In this document: positions 1 through 7,953 of the stretch, piece after piece
Position numbering within the stretch: the stretch's first letter is position 1
How the letters are laid out: every line of letters starts with the position of its first letter
Source of the DNA: Rhodococcus globerulus NBRC 14531
GTDB taxonomy: Bacteria; Actinomycetota; Actinomycetes; Mycobacteriales; Mycobacteriaceae
Assembly (NCBI RefSeq): GCF_001894805.1
Contig: NZ_BCWX01000003.1
Coordinates: 124,001 to 188,000 of the forward strand
Reading direction: 5' to 3'
Length of the DNA: 64,000 nucleotides
Translations under genes and position numbers: made by a program
Notes under the pieces: model-generated
Database searches by the model: none
What the model saw: only the letters and a program-made list of their open reading frames with translations
Told to the model about the DNA's origin: nothing

Positions 1-1079
1 CCGGACAGGGAGAACAGGTATCCGTCCATCCAGTTGTCGGCCAGTTCAGCTTCGGGGCCCTGCAGTTCGAGGGCGGTCTCGTGGGTAGCGATGTCCCACT
101 CGGACCAGAAGACCTTGTTGATCGAGGACTCGGCACCGAGTTGTCCACCGTCGGCGAGACGGGTGACGGTCCCGAACGTGTTGAGCTGGTAGGCGCGAGC
201 GCCGATCCAGGCGTCGGCGACCTGATTGCGCAGAGCGCTGTCGTCCGTGCGTCCGCTGGCCTTGTACAGCTCGAGAAGGCGGTCGACGGTCGCGAGGAAG
301 CGGCCGGGGCTACGCAGCGAGAGGCCACGCTCGTTGCTGGCGGTGCTCATCGCGACGCGCCATCCTTCGTTGACGCTGCCGATCACACCGGACTCACCCG
401 GGTTGGCCGGGTCGTCGGGAACAAAGACGTCTTCGAGGAAGATCTCGGCGAAGCCGGGCTCACCGTCGAGCTGATCGATCGGACGCACGGTGACGCCGGG
501 CGAACGGAGGTCGAACATGAAGTAGGTAATGCCCTTGTGACGCTGTGCATCCGGATCGGAGCGGAACAGGCCGAAGCCCCAGTCCGCGTAGCTGGCGCGT
601 GAGCTCCACGTCTTCTGGCCGTTGAGCAGCCAGCCGCCGTCGACCTTCTTCGCGCTCGAACGCAGGCTGGCGAGGTCGGAACCGGACTCGGGTTCGGACC
701 AGGCCTGTGCCCAGATGTCGTCGGCGCGTGCCATGCGCGGCATGATGCGTGCCAGCTGCTCGGCGTTTGCATGTTCGAAAAGTGTGGGAGCCAGCAGGAA
801 GATGCCGTTCTGGCTCACGCGTCCGGGTGCACCCGAGCGGTAGTACTCCTCCTCGAAGATGACCCACTCGAGCAGTGACGCGTCGCGTCCGCCGAGTTCC
901 TTGGGCCACGAGACAACGGCGTAGCCGGCGTCGGCGAGAGTGTGCTCCCACTGACGGTGCTCTTCGAAGCCCTCGGCGGTATCCATCGACTTCAGGGGAG
1001 TGGCGGGCACATTCGCCTCCAGGAACGAGCGGACCTCGTCACGGAATGCGGTTGTGGCGTCGTCGAATACGAGATCCAC
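1..1079 (-). CDS. Acyl-CoA dehydrogenase, FadE31-33-like, 3' end outside window
   Basis: Flavin-dependent alpha,beta-dehydrogenation of an acyl-CoA, probably an intermediate of sterol ring C/D breakdown. About 359 residues are visible; the C-terminus lies beyond the left edge. The ACAD substrate/FAD motif WSEPESGSDLASL and the following GQKTWSS strand are present. The start is a GTG at 1079 whose G is shared with the stop codon of the upstream crotonase (TAGTG), so translation is probably coupled. It is the third gene of a leftward operon headed by fadD3. In mycobacteria fadD3 is followed by fadE31, fadE32 and fadE33; I cannot tell which of these it matches. Confidence 0.88.
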   Translation of the reverse strand, partial: MDLVFDDATTAFRDEVRSFLEANVPATPLKSMDTAEGFEEHRQWEHTLADAGYAVVSWPKELGGRDASLLEWVIFEEEYYRSGAPGRVSQNGIFLLAPTLFEHANAEQLARIMPRMARADDIWAQAWSEPESGSDLASLRSSAKKVDGGWLLNGQKTWSSRASYADWGFGLFRSDPDAQRHKGITYFMFDLRSPGVTVRPIDQLDGEPGFAEIFLEDVFVPDDPANPGESGVIGSVNEGWRVAMSTASNERGLSLRSPGRFLATVDRLLELYKASGRTDDSALRNQVADAWIGARAYQLNTFGTVTRLADGGQLGAESSINKVFWSEWDIATHETALELQGPEAELADNWMDGYLFSLS

Positions 1080-1951
1080 TAGTTTGTTCCTTCCTGCGGT
1101 GTGCGAGCACTGGCAGCCATAGCTTTGGCGTCGAGACCACCAAGCGAGTCTTTGCCTACCTCGGCGTTGTGAGCGTGAGCGAAGTGATGCAGACCGAAGA
1201 CGGAATCGATGCCGTTACGCATCCCCATCTGATCCTCACACTGGTTGACGGCCTTCTTGGTGAGTGCCAATCCGAAGCGCGGCATCTCGGAGATGCGTTC
1301 GGCAAGTGCAAACGTCTCCTTCTCGAGATCGTCGCGGGAAACAACGCGGTTGACCATGCCGATTTCGTAGGCACGTTGCGCGGTGAATCGATCGCCGGTG
1401 AAGAGCATTTCCTTTGCAAATCTCGAGCCCACCATCCACGGATGGGCAAAGTACTCCACACCGGGGATGCCCATGCGGACAACGGGATCGGAGAAGAACG
1501 CGTCGTCGGCGGCGACGATCATGTCGCAGACCCACGCGAGCATCAGGCCGCCCGCGATGCAGGCGCCCTGGACCATGGCGATGGTGGGTTTGGGGATCTC
1601 CCGCCACCGGCGGCACATTCCCAGGTACACCTCCATCTCGCGCGCGAAACGTTGGTCACCACCGGGCTTGTCGACGTGATCCCACCACATGGCGGCTTTG
1701 TTCTCGTACTCGACGTGATGGTCGCGGCCCGGAGTTCCCAGGTCGTGTCCCGCACTGAAGTGCGGGCCGTTGCCTGCCAGGACGATGACTTTGACGTCGT
1801 CGTCGTCGACAGCGCGCTGGAAAGCGGCGTCGAGTGCGTACGTCACTACCGAGTTCTGGGCATTGCGGTAGTCGGGACGGTTCAGGGTCACGACGGCCAC
1901 AGTGCCGCGGACCTCGTAGGTCACGACATCGGCTTCGAAAGGAACGGTCAT
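1079..1951 (-). CDS. Crotonase (enoyl-CoA hydratase/isomerase family) in KstR2 operon
   Basis: A 290-residue crotonase-fold protein, EchA13-like in general appearance. The oxyanion-hole regions are visible (FSAGHDLG near residue 65 and QGACIAGGLMLAWVCD around 130). By eye the two glutamates that hydrate enoyl-CoA in classical hydratases are missing: the first position reads Met in GGLMLAWVCD and the second reads Val in DPVVRMG. It may therefore isomerise, hydrolyse or act on an unusual substrate. The ATG overlaps the fadD3 stop (ATGA) and its own stop overlaps the next start, so the three genes form one tightly coupled unit. It is not the ring-opening EchA20, whose sequence differs. Confidence 0.85.
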   Translation of the reverse strand: MTVPFEADVVTYEVRGTVAVVTLNRPDYRNAQNSVVTYALDAAFQRAVDDDDVKVIVLAGNGPHFSAGHDLGTPGRDHHVEYENKAAMWWDHVDKPGGDQRFAREMEVYLGMCRRWREIPKPTIAMVQGACIAGGLMLAWVCDMIVAADDAFFSDPVVRMGIPGVEYFAHPWMVGSRFAKEMLFTGDRFTAQRAYEIGMVNRVVSRDDLEKETFALAERISEMPRFGLALTKKAVNQCEDQMGMRNGIDSVFGLHHFAHAHNAEVGKDSLGGLDAKAMAASARTPQEGTN

Positions 1952-3489
1952 GACTGTTCCTCGCGCAGAACTGTTTTGAGGACCTTGCCGGAGGGATTAC
2001 GCGGGAGGTGATCGACGAAGCGCACTTCGCGCGGCACCTTGAATCCGGCGATCTTCTCCTTGAGGAAAGCGATGACGGATTCTTCGGTCAGTCCGGCACC
2101 GTCGAGCTGAGCGATGTAGACACGGCCCACCTCACCCATCCGGTGATCGGGAATGCCGATGGCAGCCGATTCGTGGACACCGGGCAGGCGAGCCAGCATT
2201 CCTTCGATCTCGGCGGGGTAGACATTGAAGCCACCGCTGACGTACATGTCCTTGAGACGGTCGGTGATGTCGAGATATCCACGCTCGTCGAGGGTTCCGA
2301 CGTCTCCGGTGTGCAGCCAACCGTCGGCGTCGACGGCCTTGGCTGTGGACTCGGGATCGTCGAGATATCCGAGCATGACGTTCGGTCCGCGAAGCAGGAT
2401 CTCGCCCTGGTCGCCGATCTTGACCTCGAAATCAGCCGTCGCGCGGCCCGAGCTCGTGGACACCGTGACCGGGTCGTCGTCGGTGCGGCACATGGTGGCC
2501 ACCACTGCTTCGGTCAGGCCGTAGGCGGTGAGAACGGCGTCGAACAGTTCGCTTTGCATGCGCTCGACCAACGCGACGGGAACCGGAGCGGCGCCCGTGA
2601 TGGCGATGCGCAGCGACGAGAGGTCGTACTCGCCGCGGCGAGGGTGATCGAGGATCGTCTGGTAGATCGTCGGCGCGCCCGGGAGGATGCTGACCTTCTC
2701 ACGGTTGATCAGTGACAGGGTCTCGTCGATGTTGAAGACGGACACCGGCACGATGGTTGCACCGTTGAGAAGGCAGACCAGAATTCCGGCCTTGTATCCG
2801 AAGGTATGGAAGAAGGGGCTGATGATCAGGAAGTTGTCATCGGCAGTGACCTCGGCATTGTCTCCCCATGCCTGTGCGACGCCGATCGACTGGCGATGAG
2901 CGCTGATGGCGCCCTTGCTGCGACCCGTCGTACCGGAGGTGAAGAGGATGTCACTGACATCGTCGGGCGTCACCGCTGTAGCCCGAGCGTCGGCTTCGGT
3001 GCGGGTGTCGTCCGTCGCGAGGGCGAGGAAGTCCTCGAACTCGATGACGCCGGCGCGAGCGTCGTCGCCGTCTACCGGTACGCGGATCACCGTCGGAATC
3101 GACAGGTCGGGATTAGCGTCGAGCAACTGCTGGTATCGATCGGCCTTGAGGAACTTGCCGACGACTACCAGGGCAGCCGCGTCGACGCGCTCGACGATGT
3201 CGAGTGCCTCGGTGCCCGTGTATCTGGTGTTGATCGGGATAATTGCTGCTCCGGCGTACTGCGCGCCCAGCAGTGCAATCACCCAGTGGTGGGTGTTGGG
3301 CGCCCAGATGACAACACGGTCGCCTGCCTTCACTCCACGTGTGATCAGTGCGCCCGCAAAATCACGAACACGCTGGTGCAACTGTGCAAAGGTCAGTCGG
3401 GTGTCGCCATCGGCAATTGCCGCGAGCTCACCGAACTCCTCGGCGGCCCTGATAAGGGCTGATGGGATGGTTCTCGGTTGATCGGTCAC
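1948..3489 (-). CDS. fadD3: FadD3, HIP-CoA synthetase
   Basis: ATP-dependent acyl-CoA synthetase of the ANL superfamily. Known FadD3 activates HIP (hexahydroindanedione propionate), the ring C/D remnant of steroids, and so begins the last stage of sterol catabolism. Visible signatures are the P-loop-like LFTSGTTGRSKGA, the YGLTE motif, GWLHTGDVG, and the C-terminal lysine motif NPSGKVLK. I chose the GTG at 3489 because AGGAG lies five bases upstream (3494-3498); the frame stays open to 3519 but that would run into the operator. It is first in its operon and divergent from fadE30 across the KstR2 site. The assignment rests on both sequence and the kstR2/fadE30/fadA6 neighbourhood. Confidence 0.93.
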   Translation of the reverse strand: MTDQPRTIPSALIRAAEEFGELAAIADGDTRLTFAQLHQRVRDFAGALITRGVKAGDRVVIWAPNTHHWVIALLGAQYAGAAIIPINTRYTGTEALDIVERVDAAALVVVGKFLKADRYQQLLDANPDLSIPTVIRVPVDGDDARAGVIEFEDFLALATDDTRTEADARATAVTPDDVSDILFTSGTTGRSKGAISAHRQSIGVAQAWGDNAEVTADDNFLIISPFFHTFGYKAGILVCLLNGATIVPVSVFNIDETLSLINREKVSILPGAPTIYQTILDHPRRGEYDLSSLRIAITGAAPVPVALVERMQSELFDAVLTAYGLTEAVVATMCRTDDDPVTVSTSSGRATADFEVKIGDQGEILLRGPNVMLGYLDDPESTAKAVDADGWLHTGDVGTLDERGYLDITDRLKDMYVSGGFNVYPAEIEGMLARLPGVHESAAIGIPDHRMGEVGRVYIAQLDGAGLTEESVIAFLKEKIAGFKVPREVRFVDHLPRNPSGKVLKTVLREEQS

Positions 3490-3514
3490 TGGACTCCTAC
3501 CTGACACGCTACCT

Positions 3515-3528
3515 AGCAAGTGCTTGGT
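3515..3528. promoter_or_regulatory. KstR2 operator
   Basis: AGCAAGTGCTTGGT matches the published KstR2 consensus AnCAAGnnCTTGnT at every fixed position. It lies between divergent fadD3 (start 3489) and fadE30 (start 3575), so one site can repress both arms. KstR2 is known to be released by HIP-CoA, the product of FadD3. A TAAGAT-like -10 box on the minus strand (3534-3539) would place the fadD3 start site inside the operator. Confidence 0.92.
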
Positions 3529-3574
3529 AGGTTATCTTACATATGTGGACCAGAGCGAGAGCCCGGACGGGCAG

Positions 3575-4774
3575 ATGACCGACGACGAGTTTGCGGCAGA
3601 AGTTTCGCAGTGGCTGGCAGAGAACCTGACCGGCAAATTTGCCCAGCTCAAGGGTAAGGGCGGACCGGGCAGCGAGCATGAGTTCTTCGAGCAACGCCTC
3701 GAGTGGGACAAGCATCTCGCGGCCGCGGGCTGGACGTGCCTTGGATGGCCAAAGGAGTTCGGTGGCCGCGGAGCGACCATCTCCCAGCAGGTTGTCTTTC
3801 ATCAGGAGTACGCGAAGTCGGGTGCCCCGGCACGCGTCAGTCACATCGGCGAGGAACTTCTCGGTCCGACCCTGATCGCTTACGGAACCGACGAGCAGAA
3901 GCGTCGCTTCCTTCCGGGCATCAACACGGTCAGCGAGCTGTGGGCGCAGGGGTACTCCGAGCCCGGAGCCGGCTCCGACCTTGCCAACGTCTCGACGACG
4001 GCCCGTCTCGAAGACGGCAAGTGGATCATCAACGGCCAGAAAGTGTGGACGTCGCTCGCGCACGTTGCGCAGTGGTGCTTTGTCGTGTGCCGCACCGAGG
4101 TCGGATCCAAGCGTCACCAGGGCCTGAGCTTCCTGCTGGTGCCCTTGGATCAGCCCGGTGTGACCGTGCGTCCCATCCAGCAGCTCACCGGCACCTCCGA
4201 ATTCAACGAGGTCTTCTTCGACGACGCCGTCACGGACGCAGACCTCGTGGTCGGCGAACCGGGCGAAGGCTGGAAGATTGCCATGGGCCTGCTCACTTTC
4301 GAGCGTGGTGTGTCCACACTCGGTCAGCAGATCGGGTTCGCCCGCGAACTTCAAGGCGTCGTAAACCTGGCGAAAGCCAATGGCAGCGACCAGGATCCGC
4401 ACATCCGCGAGAAGATCGCCCGCGCCTGGGTCGGGCTACGCGTCATGCGCGCCCACGCTATGCGTACTCTCGACGCGGTCGACGCCGGAACCGGTGGCGG
4501 CGAAGCGTCCGTCGCAAAACTGTTGTGGGCCAACTGGCATCGCGACCTCGGGCAGCTCTCGATGGACGTCCAAGGTGCGTCGTCGTTGGTTGCACCGTGG
4601 GAGAATTCCGAAGGCCAGCCATCGGACATCACCGATCCCGAACATCTCGAGTTGGACGAGTGGCAGCGACTGTTCCTCTTCACTCGCGCCGACACGATCT
4701 ACGGCGGCTCCAACGAAATTCAGCGCAACATCATTTCCGAGCGTGTGCTCGGTCTTCCCCGAGAGGCTCGCTAA
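3575..4774 (+). CDS. fadE30: FadE30, acyl-CoA dehydrogenase of HIP catabolism
   Basis: Acyl-CoA dehydrogenase acting on a HIP-CoA derivative early in ring C/D degradation. It has YSEPGAGSDLANV and GQKVWTS in the middle domain and ends TIYGGSNEIQRN...RVLGLPREAR, typical of this FadE clade. The ATG at 3575 (MTDDEF) fits the usual beginning of FadE30 proteins; a GTG at 3545 is in frame and would suit a short or leaderless transcript starting next to the operator. The stop is directly followed by the ATG of ipdF. It is first gene of the rightward KstR2-controlled arm. Confidence 0.92.
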   Translation: MTDDEFAAEVSQWLAENLTGKFAQLKGKGGPGSEHEFFEQRLEWDKHLAAAGWTCLGWPKEFGGRGATISQQVVFHQEYAKSGAPARVSHIGEELLGPTLIAYGTDEQKRRFLPGINTVSELWAQGYSEPGAGSDLANVSTTARLEDGKWIINGQKVWTSLAHVAQWCFVVCRTEVGSKRHQGLSFLLVPLDQPGVTVRPIQQLTGTSEFNEVFFDDAVTDADLVVGEPGEGWKIAMGLLTFERGVSTLGQQIGFARELQGVVNLAKANGSDQDPHIREKIARAWVGLRVMRAHAMRTLDAVDAGTGGGEASVAKLLWANWHRDLGQLSMDVQGASSLVAPWENSEGQPSDITDPEHLELDEWQRLFLFTRADTIYGGSNEIQRNIISERVLGLPREAR

Positions 4775-5587
4775 ATGTCTGACTCCACAGTGGTTTCGCC
4801 CTTGTCCGTAGCGCCGGAGGAAACTCCGGGCCACGGATTGCTGAAGGGCAAGAAGGCCGTCATCACCGCCGCCGCGGGAACGGGTATCGGTTTCTCGACC
4901 GCGCGTCGTGTCCTGATGGAAGGCGGCGACGTCCTCGTCTCCGACTTCCACGAGCGTCGTCTCGGCGAGACCGTCGAGAAGTTGAAGGCCGAATTCCCCG
5001 GCCAGCAGGTCGAATCGATCATCTGCGACGTCTCCAGTACCGCACAGGTCGACGCACTCTTCGACGGCGCAGCCGAGAAGCTGGGTCGCATCGACATCGT
5101 GGTCAACAATGCAGGCCTCGGCGGGGAAACACCGGTCGTCGACATGACCGATGACCAGTGGGATCGTGTCATCGACATCACCCTCAACAGCACGTTCCGT
5201 GCGACGCGCGCCGCACTGCGTTACTTCAAGAGCGTCGAGCACGGCGGTGTGCTCGTCAACAACGCATCGGTTCTCGGCTGGCGTGCACAGCATTCGCAGG
5301 CCCATTACGCAGCGGCCAAGGCCGGCGTCATGGCCCTGACGCGTTGCAGTGCGATCGAGGCTGCCGAGTACGGCGTCCGAATCAACGCCGTCTCGCCGTC
5401 CATCGCCCGCCATGCCTTCCTGGCGAAGGTCACCAGCGAAGAACTGCTGGACCAGTTGGCGTCCGGTGAGGCCTATGGCCGCGCGGCCGAGGTGTGGGAA
5501 ATCGCTTCGGTGATCGCGATGCTGGCGAGCGACTACACGACATACATGACCGGTGAGATCGTTTCTGTTTCTTCGCAGAGGGCGTAG
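4775..5587 (+). CDS. ipdF: IpdF, short-chain dehydrogenase of HIP pathway
   Basis: NAD(P)-dependent SDR of 270 residues. IpdF (Rv3559c family) oxidises the 5-hydroxyl group of the HIP-CoA ring intermediate. The dinucleotide motif is AAAGTGIG near residue 30, NNAG follows around 110, and the catalytic pair is Tyr178-Lys182 in HYAAAK with an upstream NNAS serine region. Its ATG abuts the fadE30 TAA without a gap. The product identity comes from the order fadE30-ipdF-kstR2-fadA6, which is the same set as in mycobacteria. Confidence 0.9.
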   Translation: MSDSTVVSPLSVAPEETPGHGLLKGKKAVITAAAGTGIGFSTARRVLMEGGDVLVSDFHERRLGETVEKLKAEFPGQQVESIICDVSSTAQVDALFDGAAEKLGRIDIVVNNAGLGGETPVVDMTDDQWDRVIDITLNSTFRATRAALRYFKSVEHGGVLVNNASVLGWRAQHSQAHYAAAKAGVMALTRCSAIEAAEYGVRINAVSPSIARHAFLAKVTSEELLDQLASGEAYGRAAEVWEIASVIAMLASDYTTYMTGEIVSVSSQRA

Positions 5588-5594
5588 GCCTGCC

Positions 5595-5634
5595 GTGCGC
5601 CTTTCTGGTAGCACCGACTACCAGAGCGGCGCAC
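5595..5634. terminator. Hairpin with GTGCGCC/GGCGCAC base, ipdF-kstR2 gap
   Basis: Two-part stem: GTGCGCC (5595-5601) pairs with GGCGCAC (5628-5634), and CTGGTAG (5605-5611) pairs with CTACCAG (5618-5624), with a small internal loop. It fills most of the gap between ipdF and kstR2. No T-tract follows, so partial termination, RNA processing or 3'-end protection are all possible. The base of the stem recurs at 7484-7533 and 35066-35114. Confidence 0.75.
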
Positions 5635-5661
5635 AGTGAAGCCCTGGATAGGATTGAAATC

Positions 5662-6318
5662 ATGACGCCATCCCGAAATTCCGACGACACTGCAGGAAAA
5701 TCCGGTCGCCGCGACGAACTTCTCGCGATCGCAGCCGGCCTGTTTGCCGACCGCGGAGTACGGGCGACGACGGTACGCGATATTGCCGATGCAGCCGGGA
5801 TACTGTCGGGCAGTCTCTATCACCATTTCGATTCCAAGGAGTCGATGGTCGACGAGATTCTGCACCAGTTCCTCGACGACTTGTTCGGCAAGTACCGCGA
5901 GATCGTGGCTGCAGGTCTTGACAGTCGGGCAACGCTCGAAGCGCTGATCGTCACGTCGTACGAAGCGATCGACGCGTCGCATTCGGCCGTCGCGATCTAT
6001 CAGGACGAGGTCAAGCACCTGGTAGCCAACGAGCGATTCTCGTACCTGGTCGAACGCAACACCGAGTTCCGGGACCTGTGGGTGGGAGTGCTCGAGGCGG
6101 GGGTCGCCGACGGAAGTTTCCGCTCCGATCTCAATATCGAACTGGTCTTCCGCTTCATGCGCGACACCGTCTGGGTTGCCGTGCGTTGGTATCGGCCGGG
6201 TGGCACATTGACCGCGCACACTGTTGCAGCTCAGTACCTCGCAATTGTTCTCGACGGACTCTCTGATCCGTCTGCGGCAGCTGCCGCACCCAAAACTACT
6301 GCTGCACTATCGAACTAG
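5662..6318 (+). CDS. kstR2: KstR2, TetR-family repressor of sterol ring C/D genes
   Basis: TetR repressor of 218 residues. The N-terminal helix-turn-helix reads TTVRDIADAAGILSGSLYHHFDSK (with a break for brevity: residues about 33-56), followed by an all-helical ligand domain. KstR2 represses the fadD3/fadE30 genes and is relieved by HIP-CoA. It sits inside its own regulon, after ipdF and a hairpin, with no KstR2 operator of its own directly upstream, so it is either read through from fadE30 or has a separate promoter. The stop TAG overlaps the Shine-Dalgarno sequence of fadA6 (TAGGAG). Confidence 0.92.
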   Translation: MTPSRNSDDTAGKSGRRDELLAIAAGLFADRGVRATTVRDIADAAGILSGSLYHHFDSKESMVDEILHQFLDDLFGKYREIVAAGLDSRATLEALIVTSYEAIDASHSAVAIYQDEVKHLVANERFSYLVERNTEFRDLWVGVLEAGVADGSFRSDLNIELVFRFMRDTVWVAVRWYRPGGTLTAHTVAAQYLAIVLDGLSDPSAAAAAPKTTAALSN

Positions 6319-6329
6319 GAGTAAAGATC

Positions 6330-7478
6330 ATGTCCGAGGTTTACATCGTCGATGCTATCCGCACCCCGATCGGTAAGCGCGGCGGCGCACTGTCGGGAGT
6401 GCACCCCATCGATTTGGGCGCACACGTCATCAAGGCGGTTGTCGAGCGCACCGGTATCGATCCGGCAGAGGTCGACGACGTCATCTTCGGTTGCGTCGAC
6501 GCCATCGGTGGCCAGGCCGGCAACATCGCCCGCATGTCTTGGCTCGCAGCAGGATTGCCGCAGCACGTTCCCGGTGTGACGGTGGACCGTCAGTGTGGTT
6601 CCAGCCAGCAGGCCGTCCACTTCGGTGCACAGGCAATCCTCTCCGGCACCGCAGACCTGATCATCGCCGGTGGCGTGCAGAACATGAGCCAGATCCCGAT
6701 CTCGGCAGCCATGATCGTCGGCCAGCAGTACGGATTCGACACTCCCTCTTCCGGTTCCGTCGGCTGGACCGAGCGTTACGGCGATCAGGAAGTGTCGCAG
6801 TTCAAGGGCGCAGAGATGATCGCCGAGAAGTGGGATGTCAGCCGCGAAGACCTCGAGAAGTGGGCACTGCAGAGCCATGAGCGCGCCAAGGCCGCCATCG
6901 CAGCAGGCCGTTTCGACAACGAGATCGTCACCATGGGCGACGCGACCGTCGACGAAGGCCCCCGTGAGACCAGCCTCGAGAAGATGGCGTCGCTCAACGT
7001 CCTCGTCGAAGACGGCCGGATGACAGCTGCTGTCGCAAGCCAGATCTCGGACGGAGCGAGCGCACTGCTCCTGGCGTCGGAAGAAGCCGTCAAGAAGCAC
7101 GGCCTCAAGCCCCGCGCCCGGATTCATCACCTCAGCGCCCGCGGTGACGACCCCATCTTCATGCTCAGCGCGCCCATTCCGGCAACGCAGCATGCGCTGG
7201 AGAAGACGGGGCTGACCATCGAGGACATCGACATCGTCGAGATCAACGAAGCCTTTGCTCCCGTCGTCCTCGCGTGGATCAAGGAAATCGGCGCGGATCC
7301 GGCCAAGGTCAACGTCAACGGTGGCGCAATTGCCCTCGGTCACCCGCTCGGCGCCACCGGCACCAAACTGATGGCAACGCTGCTCAACGAGCTCGAGCGC
7401 ACCGGTGGACGCTACGGCCTGCTCACCATCTGCGAGGGTGGCGGCACCGCAAATGTGACGATTATCGAGCGTCTCTGA
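6330..7478 (+). CDS. fadA6: FadA6, thiolase of sterol ring C/D pathway
   Basis: Acetyl-CoA acyltransferase of 382 residues that performs thiolytic cleavage late in HIP breakdown. The nucleophilic Cys89 lies in DRQCGSSQQA, the catalytic His338 in GGAIALGHPLGATG and the second acid/base Cys368 in ICEGGG, so all three catalytic positions are intact. AGGAG overlaps the kstR2 stop and lies about eight bases before the ATG. It ends this arm of the regulon and is followed by a perfect hairpin facing a convergent gene. Confidence 0.93.
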   Translation: MSEVYIVDAIRTPIGKRGGALSGVHPIDLGAHVIKAVVERTGIDPAEVDDVIFGCVDAIGGQAGNIARMSWLAAGLPQHVPGVTVDRQCGSSQQAVHFGAQAILSGTADLIIAGGVQNMSQIPISAAMIVGQQYGFDTPSSGSVGWTERYGDQEVSQFKGAEMIAEKWDVSREDLEKWALQSHERAKAAIAAGRFDNEIVTMGDATVDEGPRETSLEKMASLNVLVEDGRMTAAVASQISDGASALLLASEEAVKKHGLKPRARIHHLSARGDDPIFMLSAPIPATQHALEKTGLTIEDIDIVEINEAFAPVVLAWIKEIGADPAKVNVNGGAIALGHPLGATGTKLMATLLNELERTGGRYGLLTICEGGGTANVTIIERL

Positions 7479-7483
7479 CAAAT

Positions 7484-7533
7484 CTGCTGTGCGCCGTTGT
7501 TAACCGCCCGCGGTTAACAACGGCGCACAGCAG
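7484..7533. terminator. Perfect 23-bp-arm hairpin, bidirectional terminator
   Basis: The arms 7484-7506 and 7511-7533 are perfect complements separated by four bases (CCCG). The sequence starts five bases after the fadA6 stop and ends exactly where the stop codon of the convergent DUF4333 gene begins. Such symmetry suits a shared terminator for two convergent genes, although neither side has a T-tract. The arm contains TGTGCGCC, like two other hairpins in the window. Confidence 0.82.
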
Positions 7534-7854
7534 TTAGTTCGGGGTATCCGCCACCTGCACGTCGAACTTGACGTTGTCGCCGTCGACGCTGGTCACAGTT
7601 CCCGTCACGTCGTACTCGGTGCCCTGGTCGGTCAAGGCGCACACGACAGTCGCACCGACCTCCGCATCGAGTCCCTCTGGGCAGGTGACGTCGTCGGGTG
7701 CCCTACCGACGGTCGCTGCGAGCTGGCTGGACATCTGGGCTGCGACCTTGTCGGCAGGTACCTGCTTGTCGCCGACGCTGACCGATGCCGAGCACGCGCC
7801 GGAAGCCAGTGCGGCAGCTACGCAGATTGCCGCGACAAGGTATTTTCTCTTCAC
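7534..7854 (-). CDS. DUF4333 lipoprotein
   Basis: Small secreted lipoprotein of about 106 residues with a DUF4333 domain, common in mycolic-acid bacteria and of unknown role. The GTG at 7854 is chosen because GGGAG precedes it by seven bases and it gives a clean signal peptide: VKRKY, a hydrophobic stretch, then the lipobox ASGAC. The mature part is acidic and contains two cysteines (VTCPEG, VVCALTD) typical of the domain, likely forming a disulfide. A longer frame reaches 7947 but would hide the signal peptide. Confidence 0.82.
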   Translation of the reverse strand: MKRKYLVAAICVAAALASGACSASVSVGDKQVPADKVAAQMSSQLAATVGRAPDDVTCPEGLDAEVGATVVCALTDQGTEYDVTGTVTSVDGDNVKFDVQVADTPN

Positions 7855-7953
7855 TGTGTTCTCCCAGGTGAGCGCGGTTCCAGCCTCGGACCGGCAGGCC
7901 CTCGCTGATAGTAGACCTGGAATCAGCTCTTTGGACGATTCGGGCACGATGGA

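Noticed and set aside
4436-5614. 392-codon minus-strand frame opposite fadE30 and ipdF
   Set aside because: A mirror of GC-rich third positions; the plus-strand genes have full family signatures.
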